A DNA stretch of 6,681 nucleotides. It comes from Bacteroidota bacterium. Lineage in GTDB: Bacteria > Bacteroidota > Bacteroidia > Chitinophagales > Saprospiraceae. Location of the stretch: NCBI GenBank assembly GCA_029573365.1, contig JAKQGD010000134.1, forward strand, positions 1 through 6,681, given 5' to 3'. Shown here piece by piece: positions 1 through 6,547 of the stretch. Below the pieces are notes generated by a model that made no database searches, was not told the origin of the DNA, and saw only the letters and a list, made by a program, of their open reading frames with translations. Every line of letters starts with the position of its first letter. Within the stretch, counting starts at the first letter, position 1. A program made the position numbers and the translations under genes.

Positions 1-1
1 C

Positions 2-1087
2 AGTCAATCATGTGTAGTCACGGATAATGTGGTTATAGGGCAGCCCACACCCATTCAAAGCAACTGTTCGGCAAGTGCTGTTACCGGACATGGTGCGGAT
101 GATGGATATGCAATTATTAACATCACTGGCGGCATTCCAAACTATCAGATATCATGGTCAGGTCCCTTGAACGGTTCTATTGACAACAGGCCAACAGGCG
201 ACAACAACATCAGCGACCTTAAACCTGGTAATTACACAATAACAGTAACTGACAACAATGGATGCTCAGGCACCTGCAGTTTTACTGTTGATGACAAAGA
301 CTGTGGCGTTGCATTGAACGCATTAGTAACAGACGCTTCGTGTTTTGGTATATGTGACGGAGAGATCTCACTGGAGTTGACTGGGTTTACGGGTCAGACC
401 ACAATTGATTGGGGTATGAGTGAATGGTCAGGAAAAACAAAACTCACCGAACTTTGCAGTGGCAACTACAAAGTGACCGTTACTGATTCCAGAGGATGTT
501 CATCCCAGCTGACCTCAATGACTTTAACTCAGCCTGATGAGATTATGTTAGATCTAACTTCAGACAAAGACAAAGTAAAATTAAACGAAACTTTCGGATT
601 ACATCTGGATGTGCTGAATCCCGGAATTACAGTAACAAACATAATCTGGAATAATACTTCATTATTAAGTTGTGACAATTGTTACGATCCAACAGCCCAG
701 ATAAAACAGCCTACCGTATTTCTGGTAACTGTGACTGACAGTTTAGGATGCGAAGCAACAGACAGCGTTTTTGTCGATATTTTGAAAGTCAGACAGATTG
801 ATTTTCCAAACATCATTCATGTGGGAAGCAGCGGAGGCAACCATATTTTCTACCCCAAAGGCAGCACCGATGATGTTGTAATGGTTGAAGAACTAAAGAT
901 TTTTGACAGATGGGGCAACATGGTGTTTGAAAACAGACAATTCGAAATCAATTCCCCGGAAGAAGGATGGGATGGAAACTATCGCGGAGTGCTGGTCAAT
1001 CCCGGAGTCTTTGTTTATTTCTCTAGACTTCAGTTTGAGGACGGGTCGGTAATCTTATACAAAGGAGACCTGACTGTCATCAGGTAA
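2..1087 (+). CDS. Secreted repeat protein with type B T9SS (gliding motility-associated) C-terminal domain, 5'-partial
   Basis: The reading frame is open from the first bases of the window, and the residues before the GTG at 29 (SQSCVVTDN) already read as the end of a repeat, so the gene begins upstream and that GTG is not its start. Visible order: end of one SprB-like repeat; a full repeat at about 62-295 (GGIPNYQISWSG, then LKPGNYTITVTDNNGC); a second at about 302-535 (CDGEISLELTG, then CSGNYKVTVTDSRGC and TLTQP); a PKD/Ig-like domain at about 536-784; and a C-terminal domain at about 794-1084 with KIFDRWGNMVFENR, GWDGNYRG, NPGVFVYF and YKGDLTVIR. That last set matches the CHU_C/type B sorting domain, which in known proteins directs export through the type IX secretion system and attachment at the cell surface. 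The repeats resemble those of gliding adhesins such as SprB. A surface or adhesive role is inferred; ligand and full length cannot be seen. A strong terminator follows the stop codon. Confidence 0.88.
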   Translation, partial: SQSCVVTDNVVIGQPTPIQSNCSASAVTGHGADDGYAIINITGGIPNYQISWSGPLNGSIDNRPTGDNNISDLKPGNYTITVTDNNGCSGTCSFTVDDKDCGVALNALVTDASCFGICDGEISLELTGFTGQTTIDWGMSEWSGKTKLTELCSGNYKVTVTDSRGCSSQLTSMTLTQPDEIMLDLTSDKDKVKLNETFGLHLDVLNPGITVTNIIWNNTSLLSCDNCYDPTAQIKQPTVFLVTVTDSLGCEATDSVFVDILKVRQIDFPNIIHVGSSGGNHIFYPKGSTDDVVMVEELKIFDRWGNMVFENRQFEINSPEEGWDGNYRGVLVNPGVFVYFSRLQFEDGSVILYKGDLTVIR

Positions 1088-1122
1088 CAAAATACATTGT
1101 TGGAATTTTATGTTAATGGAAG

Positions 1123-1153
1123 GCTGTGCCAAAAGTGGTACAGCTTTTTTTTT
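1123..1153 (+). terminator. Intrinsic (rho-independent) terminator
   Basis: GCTGTGCC (1123-1130) pairs with GGTACAGC (1137-1144) as an 8-bp stem with one G-U pair and a 6-nt loop, followed at once by nine T residues (1145-1153). A-T and G-U pairs with the T-run can lengthen the stem slightly. It lies 35 bp after the stop codon of the surface protein gene and should end that transcript, which makes the downstream regulator a separate transcription unit. Confidence 0.87.
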
Positions 1154-1178
1154 GTCTGTTTTTTGTCATTTTTTGTTT
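1145..1178. other. Phased T-tracts (possible intrinsic DNA bend)
   Basis: Three T-runs, each closed by GT, occur in series: 1145-1153, 1159-1164 and 1169-1174, with the closing G at 1154, 1165 and 1175. The 11- and 10-bp spacing is close to one helical turn. A/T-tracts phased this way are known to bend DNA. The first tract is also the tail of the terminator, so only the second and third need another explanation. A regulatory role for the downstream gene is speculative. Confidence 0.4.
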
Positions 1179-1222
1179 GAAATATGAAGCGAAGAGTTAT
1201 ATTTTAATAAAATTAGGTATTA

Positions 1223-1256
1223 TTGGACGCTGTTTGGTTTAATATTTTTAATTTTG
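1223..1256 (+). promoter_or_regulatory. Candidate Bacteroidota-type promoter for the AraC-family regulator gene
   Basis: TAATTTTG at 1249-1256 fits the TAnnTTTG -7 box used by the Bacteroidota primary sigma factor. A TTG at 1223-1225 lies 23 bp upstream, at the long end of the accepted spacing. Transcription would start near 1263, giving a leader of about 24 nt before the ATG at 1287. The gap is very AT-rich, so a chance match is possible. Confidence 0.4.
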
Positions 1257-1286
1257 TAAAATATCAGTTTCATTCCAACATTTCCA

Positions 1287-2414
1287 ATGCCGGGCTCTAA
1301 GCAAATATTGTTGTGTTTAATATTGACAATCTGTGCCACGGGTATATACTTATTGGCTCAAAAGGCAATAAGAACCAAAAAACCATATTATACAATTCTG
1401 GCGTCTTTGATGGCTATTATTGGCTATATGTTCTTGTTCGAACTAATCATTTTATTATTTGGAAAGCTAACAGATAATTTTTTTGTAGTCCTGTCTTCTT
1501 ATTTATTTTATCCGGCAATCCTCGCCCTGGGTCCCTGCATATATCTGTATGTTAAATCATTTTCACTAAGCTTGCAGGACAATATTACCCTCAAAAACAA
1601 TATAAAACATTTTATACTTCCGATCTTCCTGCTGATTATAAATCTATTTTCCTTTTTTGCTTTGAGAAACCTGGAAGAAGGTAGTCAGAATTTTATTCTG
1701 TTGACAAATGTTGTTACTTACCTTAATTTTTCAATTTTTTTCCTAGTATTCCTGCTTCAGAATATATTTTACATTTACATATCATGGGTGACTTTTTCCA
1801 GACATAAAAGTGATTACCAGCTTGACCGGGATGAAACCGCCAAAACCCTTAGGTGGATCTGGATTTTTATGATCAGTTACATTATTATTCTGGGATTGAC
1901 CTATTTGTTCCAGACCAATTTAATGAAATCTGGCAAATTCGTGTTGAGAATTATTTTGACAGCATATCTGGTTTTTGTCATTTATTTTGGCCAGAAAAAC
2001 TATGAAGAACTCAATAATAAAGAGGATCAGAGAAACAAAGATGATAACTACATTGATCAGGCAACAAAATCCAAAATAACTGATCAGTTGAAAAAAGCAG
2101 TTGAAGGGGACAAAATTTTTTTAGACCCTGAAATGAATCTGCAGATTCTTGCCTCAAAAATAAACACCAATACTAAATATCTGTCAAGGTACATCAACCA
2201 GGTGCATAACAAGAGTTTTACAAATTATATAAACGAATTAAGGGTAGATGAAGCTAAAAAACTGATGTTGACAGAAGATACACGGAATTATACCCTGGAA
2301 ACCATTGCGTCTATGTGCGGTTTTAACTCAAAATCAGCTTTTAACACCGCCTTTAAAAAAGTTGTAAATCAAACGCCTTCGGAGTTTCGCGAACAGTCCA
2401 TGGCAGCATCCTGA
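1287..2414 (+). CDS. Seven-TM membrane protein with C-terminal AraC-type HTH domain (transcriptional regulator)
   Basis: The 375-residue product has an N-terminal half with about seven hydrophobic helices, near residues 6-25, 35-58, 65-89, 107-126, 138-168, 189-208 and 218-235. A charged linker (about 238-260) leads to an AraC/XylS DNA-binding domain. Its first helix-turn-helix lies around 285-305 (LQILASKINTNTKYLSRYIN) and its second around 336-369 (TLETIASMCGFNSKSAFNTA, then NQTPSEFRE), with the typical GF.s.saF.taFkk..g.tPseFR pattern. GPCIYLYVKSF at 82-92 resembles a conserved stretch of Bacteroidota 7TM-AraC proteins. Such proteins are thought to sense a signal at the membrane and bind DNA on the cytoplasmic side; the signal here is unknown. 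The ATG at 1287 is chosen because it begins just before TM1; there is no Shine-Dalgarno, as usual in this phylum. The gene is visibly more AT-rich than ilvD and most of the FG-GAP gene. It stands alone between a terminator and the FG-GAP gene, which starts 93 bp after its stop. Confidence 0.92.
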   Translation: MPGSKQILLCLILTICATGIYLLAQKAIRTKKPYYTILASLMAIIGYMFLFELIILLFGKLTDNFFVVLSSYLFYPAILALGPCIYLYVKSFSLSLQDNITLKNNIKHFILPIFLLIINLFSFFALRNLEEGSQNFILLTNVVTYLNFSIFFLVFLLQNIFYIYISWVTFSRHKSDYQLDRDETAKTLRWIWIFMISYIIILGLTYLFQTNLMKSGKFVLRIILTAYLVFVIYFGQKNYEELNNKEDQRNKDDNYIDQATKSKITDQLKKAVEGDKIFLDPEMNLQILASKINTNTKYLSRYINQVHNKSFTNYINELRVDEAKKLMLTEDTRNYTLETIASMCGFNSKSAFNTAFKKVVNQTPSEFREQSMAAS

Positions 2415-2481
2415 TTACAAGTTTGTTTGGATTCACAGAATCAGTACTTATCACCTAGCTGAATATCAAACTGGCTTTATA

Positions 2482-2500
2482 ATTTTACGGATTTTACCGG
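2482..2500. repeat. Short tandem near-repeat before the FG-GAP gene
   Basis: ATTTTACGG (2482-2490) is followed directly by ATTTTACCGG (2491-2500), the same unit with one added C, ending 7 bp before the ATG at 2508. It lies in the leader or promoter region. TAATTTTA at 2479-2486 differs from the TAnnTTTG box only at its last base, and no TTG lies at the right distance upstream, so I do not call a promoter. It may be chance. Confidence 0.3.
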
Positions 2501-2507
2501 TGTTTCC

Positions 2508-4685
2508 ATGACCATTACGCCTAGATTATTTTTTATTTTATACTTTGTTTTTATTGGTTTAAGCAAAATCAATTCGCAGTTTGTCTTTTACAACGAGGAC
2601 AGACAGTTGACTTTTCCTTATGGCGGAGGGCTCAGAAATCCGCAGTTTTCATCTTTTGATTTTAATAAGGATGGCCACGATGACTTGTTTTGTTTTGACA
2701 GAGCTACTTTCCTGGCCTCGGTTTACATAAATAAAGGGGTTCAGATGCAGGTTGATTACAGCACGGATTCCATGTTTGTATCTGCATTGCCCCGCCTTTA
2801 CCATTGGGCTCTCATAAGAGACTTTAATTATGACGGGGTTCCTGATATTTTTACTGCCCCGGAGAATGACAAAGAAAAAATGGTTGTATGGAAAGGTATC
2901 CAAAATTCAGGGGGTAACCTGGCTTTTTTGGAGTACAACGGCTATAAACCGCTGGAAGAAAAGACCGACTCTATAAGCCGGATAACAATTAAAATTCCGT
3001 TTGTATCTACTTCTGATGTGTATGACGTGGATGGAGATGCTGACCTGGATTTGCTTTTTTTTAACAATGACGAAACCTCCCTTACAGTTCTGAAAAATAT
3101 TTCAAACCACCCTGACAGCCTTTTTTTTGGGGACAGAGAAGATTGTTTTGGCAGGTTTAGGATAAATGTTTTTGACTCATCTGTAGACCTAAGCGACAAC
3201 CAGGACGAATGTGCTGATGGTATGAAGATTGCCATTGTTCATGGCGGTTCATCGGTTACTGGCTATGACCTCAATTGTGACGGTCTGGTTGATGTAATAT
3301 TAGGAGACGGCAAAACCAATAAGCTAAATTTCCTGTCCAACGGCGGGGAACCAGGAAAAGACTGGATGACAAATGTCACCAACGGTTTTCCTAACGATAA
3401 GGCCAGAATTTCATCGTGGATGACAGCTTGTTTTTCAGATATGGACAATGACGGCATCACAGATGTGTTGACGAGCCAGCTGGATGGACTCAACGGACAA
3501 TCCAGAAAACATATCAGGCCATTTATCAATAAGAGCTCGGAGTGTGTGCCGGCAGATTTCGAACCATGCTGCGATGATTTCCTTACAGAAGAAATGCTGT
3601 ATTTTGGTGTGGCTTCGCACCCTGCGGCAGTAGATATTGATCTAGACGGATATAAAGATTTGGTTGTTGGTTCACATGAAGTGGACTCTACAGGTAAGTT
3701 CATTCCCAAGCTGAGTCTCTGGATGAATCGTGCTGATGGGGATTTGCGGACCTTTGTTTTGACAGATGGAGATTTCTTACAACTTTCGTCCTTTCAGGGC
3801 ATCTCCGGGGGCAGGGCGGCACCGGCATTTGGAGACCTTGACGATGACGGCGACTATGACCTTATAGTGGGAGATGGTTACGGGCGACTCCACTTTTTCC
3901 AAAACGAGGCAGAAGAATCCATGACTGCGGTTTTTTCAGATCCGGTTATTGATTTTGGTTCGCTGTATGTCGGATTAAATGCAGTGCCCTTCATCTCCGA
4001 TATCGACGGCGACGGACTAAACGACCTCACCATTTCAAGATGGAGACATGGCGTTCATTTCTATCGGAATATTGGCAGCAAGGGATTTCCTCAATTTAAT
4101 CCAGACCCTGCAGCCCCAGGCAATCTGGCAGACCTTGGCAATATGTTTCTTAACTATAGCGATCCGGACGAACTCAACGGGGCTATATCCTTTTATGAAA
4201 ATGAGGAAATGAAATATGCTGTCATGGGTTACCGGGGTGGTCAGTTGAGGGCGTTCAGGGTCGGTAACGACCAGCAAAAAGACTTTGAAGAGATTAATTT
4301 TGATTTTCCTTTTTTCGGCCGCAATGTTTCGCCGGCTGTTGCTGACCTCAACAATGACGGCTATGCCGAGCTAATACTGGGAAACGAGGCCGGAGGTATT
4401 ATGGTCGTACCTCATTTTTTAGATAAAGGAAGTGCAACAGAAAATCATACTTACGACCGCCTCAGGATATTTCCATCACCGGCTTATGACAAAGTCGGGA
4501 TAGAATTTGGTGATGCGGTCATTGCTGAGGTTTATGACTTTTCAGGGAGGAAGGTAAATGTGGTCTTCCGCCAATGTGGATCTCAGTGTGCAGAAGCAGA
4601 CATTTCCTATTTATTCCCGGGACTGTATTTTGTCAGGGCAAAAAACAGAACCACAACAAAGTATTCCGCTTTTCTAAAAATATAA
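2508..4685 (+). CDS. Exported FG-GAP/VCBS repeat protein with type A T9SS C-terminal sorting domain
   Basis: The 725-residue product starts with a Sec signal peptide (R6, hydrophobic core about 7-18) likely cut before Gln24 (INS|Q), a common site in Bacteroidota. The body carries nine Asp-rich loops of the DxDxDGxxD kind starting at residues 51, 105, 173, 254, 311, 376, 443, 498 and 613, typical of FG-GAP/VCBS beta-propeller repeats that bind calcium in known relatives. The loop at 173 (DVDGDADLD) has Ala where Gly is usual. The last 75 or so residues form a type A sorting domain (Por secretion tail): IFPSPAYDKV at 654-663, VYDFSGRKV at 675-683, LFPGLYFVRA at 702-711 and a KYSAFLKI end. This points to Sec export, then T9SS secretion to the surface or medium. 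No catalytic domain is recognised; adhesion, scaffolding or ligand binding is inferred. Ten cysteines are scattered through it, including an adjacent pair at 354-355 and C690/C694 inside the sorting domain. No Shine-Dalgarno is seen; the start is fixed by the signal peptide. Confidence 0.92.
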   Translation: MTITPRLFFILYFVFIGLSKINSQFVFYNEDRQLTFPYGGGLRNPQFSSFDFNKDGHDDLFCFDRATFLASVYINKGVQMQVDYSTDSMFVSALPRLYHWALIRDFNYDGVPDIFTAPENDKEKMVVWKGIQNSGGNLAFLEYNGYKPLEEKTDSISRITIKIPFVSTSDVYDVDGDADLDLLFFNNDETSLTVLKNISNHPDSLFFGDREDCFGRFRINVFDSSVDLSDNQDECADGMKIAIVHGGSSVTGYDLNCDGLVDVILGDGKTNKLNFLSNGGEPGKDWMTNVTNGFPNDKARISSWMTACFSDMDNDGITDVLTSQLDGLNGQSRKHIRPFINKSSECVPADFEPCCDDFLTEEMLYFGVASHPAAVDIDLDGYKDLVVGSHEVDSTGKFIPKLSLWMNRADGDLRTFVLTDGDFLQLSSFQGISGGRAAPAFGDLDDDGDYDLIVGDGYGRLHFFQNEAEESMTAVFSDPVIDFGSLYVGLNAVPFISDIDGDGLNDLTISRWRHGVHFYRNIGSKGFPQFNPDPAAPGNLADLGNMFLNYSDPDELNGAISFYENEEMKYAVMGYRGGQLRAFRVGNDQQKDFEEINFDFPFFGRNVSPAVADLNNDGYAELILGNEAGGIMVVPHFLDKGSATENHTYDRLRIFPSPAYDKVGIEFGDAVIAEVYDFSGRKVNVVFRQCGSQCAEADISYLFPGLYFVRAKNRTTTKYSAFLKI

Positions 4686-4698
4686 TTTAAAATTGTAA

Positions 4699-4726
4699 CA
4701 TTATCTTTCATAAAATAAAGATAATG
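4699..4726. repeat. Perfect 10-bp inverted repeat between the FG-GAP gene and ilvD
   Basis: CATTATCTTT (4699-4708) and AAAGATAATG (4717-4726) are exact reverse complements around an 8-nt loop, starting 14 bases after the FG-GAP stop codon. As RNA it would form an AU-rich hairpin. It lacks a following U-run, so it is a poor standard terminator on the + strand. It may still end or stabilise the upstream transcript, or be an operator for the ilv block 134 bp further on. The sequence does not decide between these. Confidence 0.55.
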
Positions 4727-4765
4727 AATAAATTAAGTTTAAAAATACAAATATTAAATTGTAAA

Positions 4766-4812
4766 TAAATTTGATTATTAAACAGGCAGGAATTTCTATA
4801 TCCATAAATTTG
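4766..4812 (+). promoter_or_regulatory. ilvD: Candidate -7 boxes for the ilvD-ilvB operon
   Basis: Two identical TAAATTTG boxes (4766-4773 and 4805-4812) match the Bacteroidota TAnnTTTG -7 element, 86 and 47 bp before the chosen ilvD ATG. Neither has a clear TTG at the usual distance upstream, so they are only candidates. The 174-bp gap shows no leader peptide with runs of Leu, Ile or Val codons and no recognisable T-box or riboswitch, so classical ilv attenuation is not evident. Confidence 0.33.
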
Positions 4813-4859
4813 TGGTTTGGATTTCAGTCCTTAATCAACACAAAACAAACAACATCAGT

Positions 4860-6533
4860 ATGCTCAATAAATACAGCAGGACTATTACCCAGGATCCCTC
4901 ACAACCGGCCGCACAGGCCATGTTGCATGCCATTGGATTGTCGAGGGTTGATCTCGAAAAGGCTCAGGTTGGCATAGCCAGTACAGGATGGGAGGGCAAC
5001 CCCTGCAATATGCATCTTAATGGGCTTGCGGCACAAATCAAGCAAGGGATAATAAATAACAATCTGTTAGGTCTTATATTTCATACCATAGGTGTAAGTG
5101 ACGGCATTTCTATGGGTACAGCAGGTATGAGGTTTTCGCTGCCATCCAGAGATCTGATAGCTGATTCGATCGAAACCGTAGTGTCTGCTCAATGGTATGA
5201 CGCGGTAGTAACTGTAGTAGGATGTGATAAAAATATGCCGGGTGCACTTATGGCATTGGGACGGCTCAACAGGCCTGGCATTATGGTCTACGGAGGGACC
5301 ATTGCTCCAGGGTGCCACGCGGGACAAAAACTGGATATTGTATCGGCTTTTGAAGCGTTGGGAAAAAAGATCAGCGGCGAAATTTCTCAGCAGGAATATC
5401 AGGATGTCATCCTGCACGCCTGCCCGGGACCGGGAGCTTGCGGTGGAATGTACACTGCCAATACCATGGCATCGGCCATAGAAGCCATGGGCATGTGCTT
5501 GCCTTACAATTCGTCCAATCCTGCCGTCAGCAAAGAGAAGTCAGAAGAATGGAATCAACTGGGCAAAGTCGTCAGAAACCTCCTGGAAACAGACCTTAAA
5601 CCCCGGGATATTGTTACTAAAAAATCCATCGAAAATGCAGTCAGGCTTATCACAGTACTGGGTGGCAGCACCAATGCCGTTCTGCATCTTTTGGCCATAG
5701 CTGATGCTTTTAATATTCCACTGACCATAGATGAATTCCAGAAATGGAGCGATACCACACCGTTTCTTGCAGATCTAAAACCAAGTGGAAAGTATGTCAT
5801 GCAGGATCTTCATGAGGCGGGAGGCATTCCAGCGGTCATGAAAATGATGCTCGAACAAGGGTGGATAGACGGAGACTGTATGACCGTCACAGGCAGGACC
5901 ATTGCTCAAAATCTCCGCGATATCAGGCCGGTAGGTTATGATCAGGAAATCATACACCCGGCCAATAAGCCCATCAAAGAAACCGGACACATCCAGATAC
6001 TTTTTGGCAATCTCGCCACAGAAGGGTGTGTAGCCAAGATTACGGGCAAGGAAGGCGAAAAATTTTCCGGCCCTGCCAGAGTCTTTGACTCCGAGGAAGA
6101 GGCCAATGTTGCGATACAAAGCCAGGTTGTCAGACAGGGAGAGGTGATTGTTATTCGCTATTGCGGACCAAAAGGAGGGCCAGGTATGCCTGAAATGCTT
6201 AAGCCCACTTCGTTGATCATGGGAGCAGGCTTGGGCCAGACTGTGGCTTTGATTACTGACGGCAGGTTTTCAGGAGGCACCCATGGATTTGTTGTAGGAC
6301 ACATCACACCGGAAGCGTATGAAGGGGGTACCCTGGCCTTGCTTAGGGATGGAGATAAAGTAACCATTGACGCTACTTCAAATTCTATTTCTGTCGATCT
6401 TACAGAAGATATGCTCGAAAGTCGCAGGAGAGGCTGGAAACGGCCTGAGATGTCCACCTTGACAGGATATCTCAAAAAATACAGGCATACGGTTTCTTCC
6501 GCCAGCCTAGGATGTATAACCACCGACTTATAA
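4860..6533 (+). CDS. ilvD: Dihydroxy-acid dehydratase (EC 4.2.1.9)
   Basis: IlvD removes water from 2,3-dihydroxyisovalerate and 2,3-dihydroxy-3-methylvalerate to give the 2-keto acid precursors of valine (and leucine) and isoleucine, in the cytoplasm. The product is 557 residues, the length usual for the short bacterial form with a [2Fe-2S] cluster. Visible landmarks: cluster cysteines C49 (GWEGNPCN), C122 (VGCDKNMPG) and C194 (GPGACGGM); probable Mg ligands D81 (GVSDGISMGT), D123 and E445 (GGPGMPEM); K124, the lysine carbamylated in relatives; and S471 in DGRFSGGTHGF, the catalytic base in homologues. The gene appears intact. I chose the ATG at 4860 because MLNKYSRTITQDPSQPAAQA is the normal family N-terminus; the frame is open upstream to a GTG at 4812, but those 16 residues look like leader sequence. 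ilvB follows after 14 bp, indicating an operon. Confidence 0.98.
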   Translation: MLNKYSRTITQDPSQPAAQAMLHAIGLSRVDLEKAQVGIASTGWEGNPCNMHLNGLAAQIKQGIINNNLLGLIFHTIGVSDGISMGTAGMRFSLPSRDLIADSIETVVSAQWYDAVVTVVGCDKNMPGALMALGRLNRPGIMVYGGTIAPGCHAGQKLDIVSAFEALGKKISGEISQQEYQDVILHACPGPGACGGMYTANTMASAIEAMGMCLPYNSSNPAVSKEKSEEWNQLGKVVRNLLETDLKPRDIVTKKSIENAVRLITVLGGSTNAVLHLLAIADAFNIPLTIDEFQKWSDTTPFLADLKPSGKYVMQDLHEAGGIPAVMKMMLEQGWIDGDCMTVTGRTIAQNLRDIRPVGYDQEIIHPANKPIKETGHIQILFGNLATEGCVAKITGKEGEKFSGPARVFDSEEEANVAIQSQVVRQGEVIVIRYCGPKGGPGMPEMLKPTSLIMGAGLGQTVALITDGRFSGGTHGFVVGHITPEAYEGGTLALLRDGDKVTIDATSNSISVDLTEDMLESRRRGWKRPEMSTLTGYLKKYRHTVSSASLGCITTDL

Positions 6534-6547
6534 AATACCCATAATAC

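Noticed and set aside
29..31. GTG as the start of the surface protein gene
   Set aside because: The frame is open to the window edge and the preceding residues fit the end of a repeat, so the gene is cut by the window.
2430..2442. Small palindrome GATTC-ACA-GAATC after the regulator gene
   Set aside because: A 5-bp stem with a 3-nt loop and no U-run is too weak to call a terminator or operator; expected by chance.
2649..4277. Several open frames on the - strand within the FG-GAP gene
   Set aside because: They lie opposite a gene with a clear signal peptide, repeats and sorting domain, and their translations show no recognisable domain; shadows of the + strand gene.
4771..4977. Small + strand open frame overlapping the start of ilvD
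   Set aside because: It overlaps the conserved ilvD N-terminus in another frame, and its translation has no leader-peptide character (no run of Ile, Val or Leu codons).
5067..6523. Open frames on the - strand and in other + frames inside ilvD
   Set aside because: ilvD is intact and strongly conserved; these translations look like noise.
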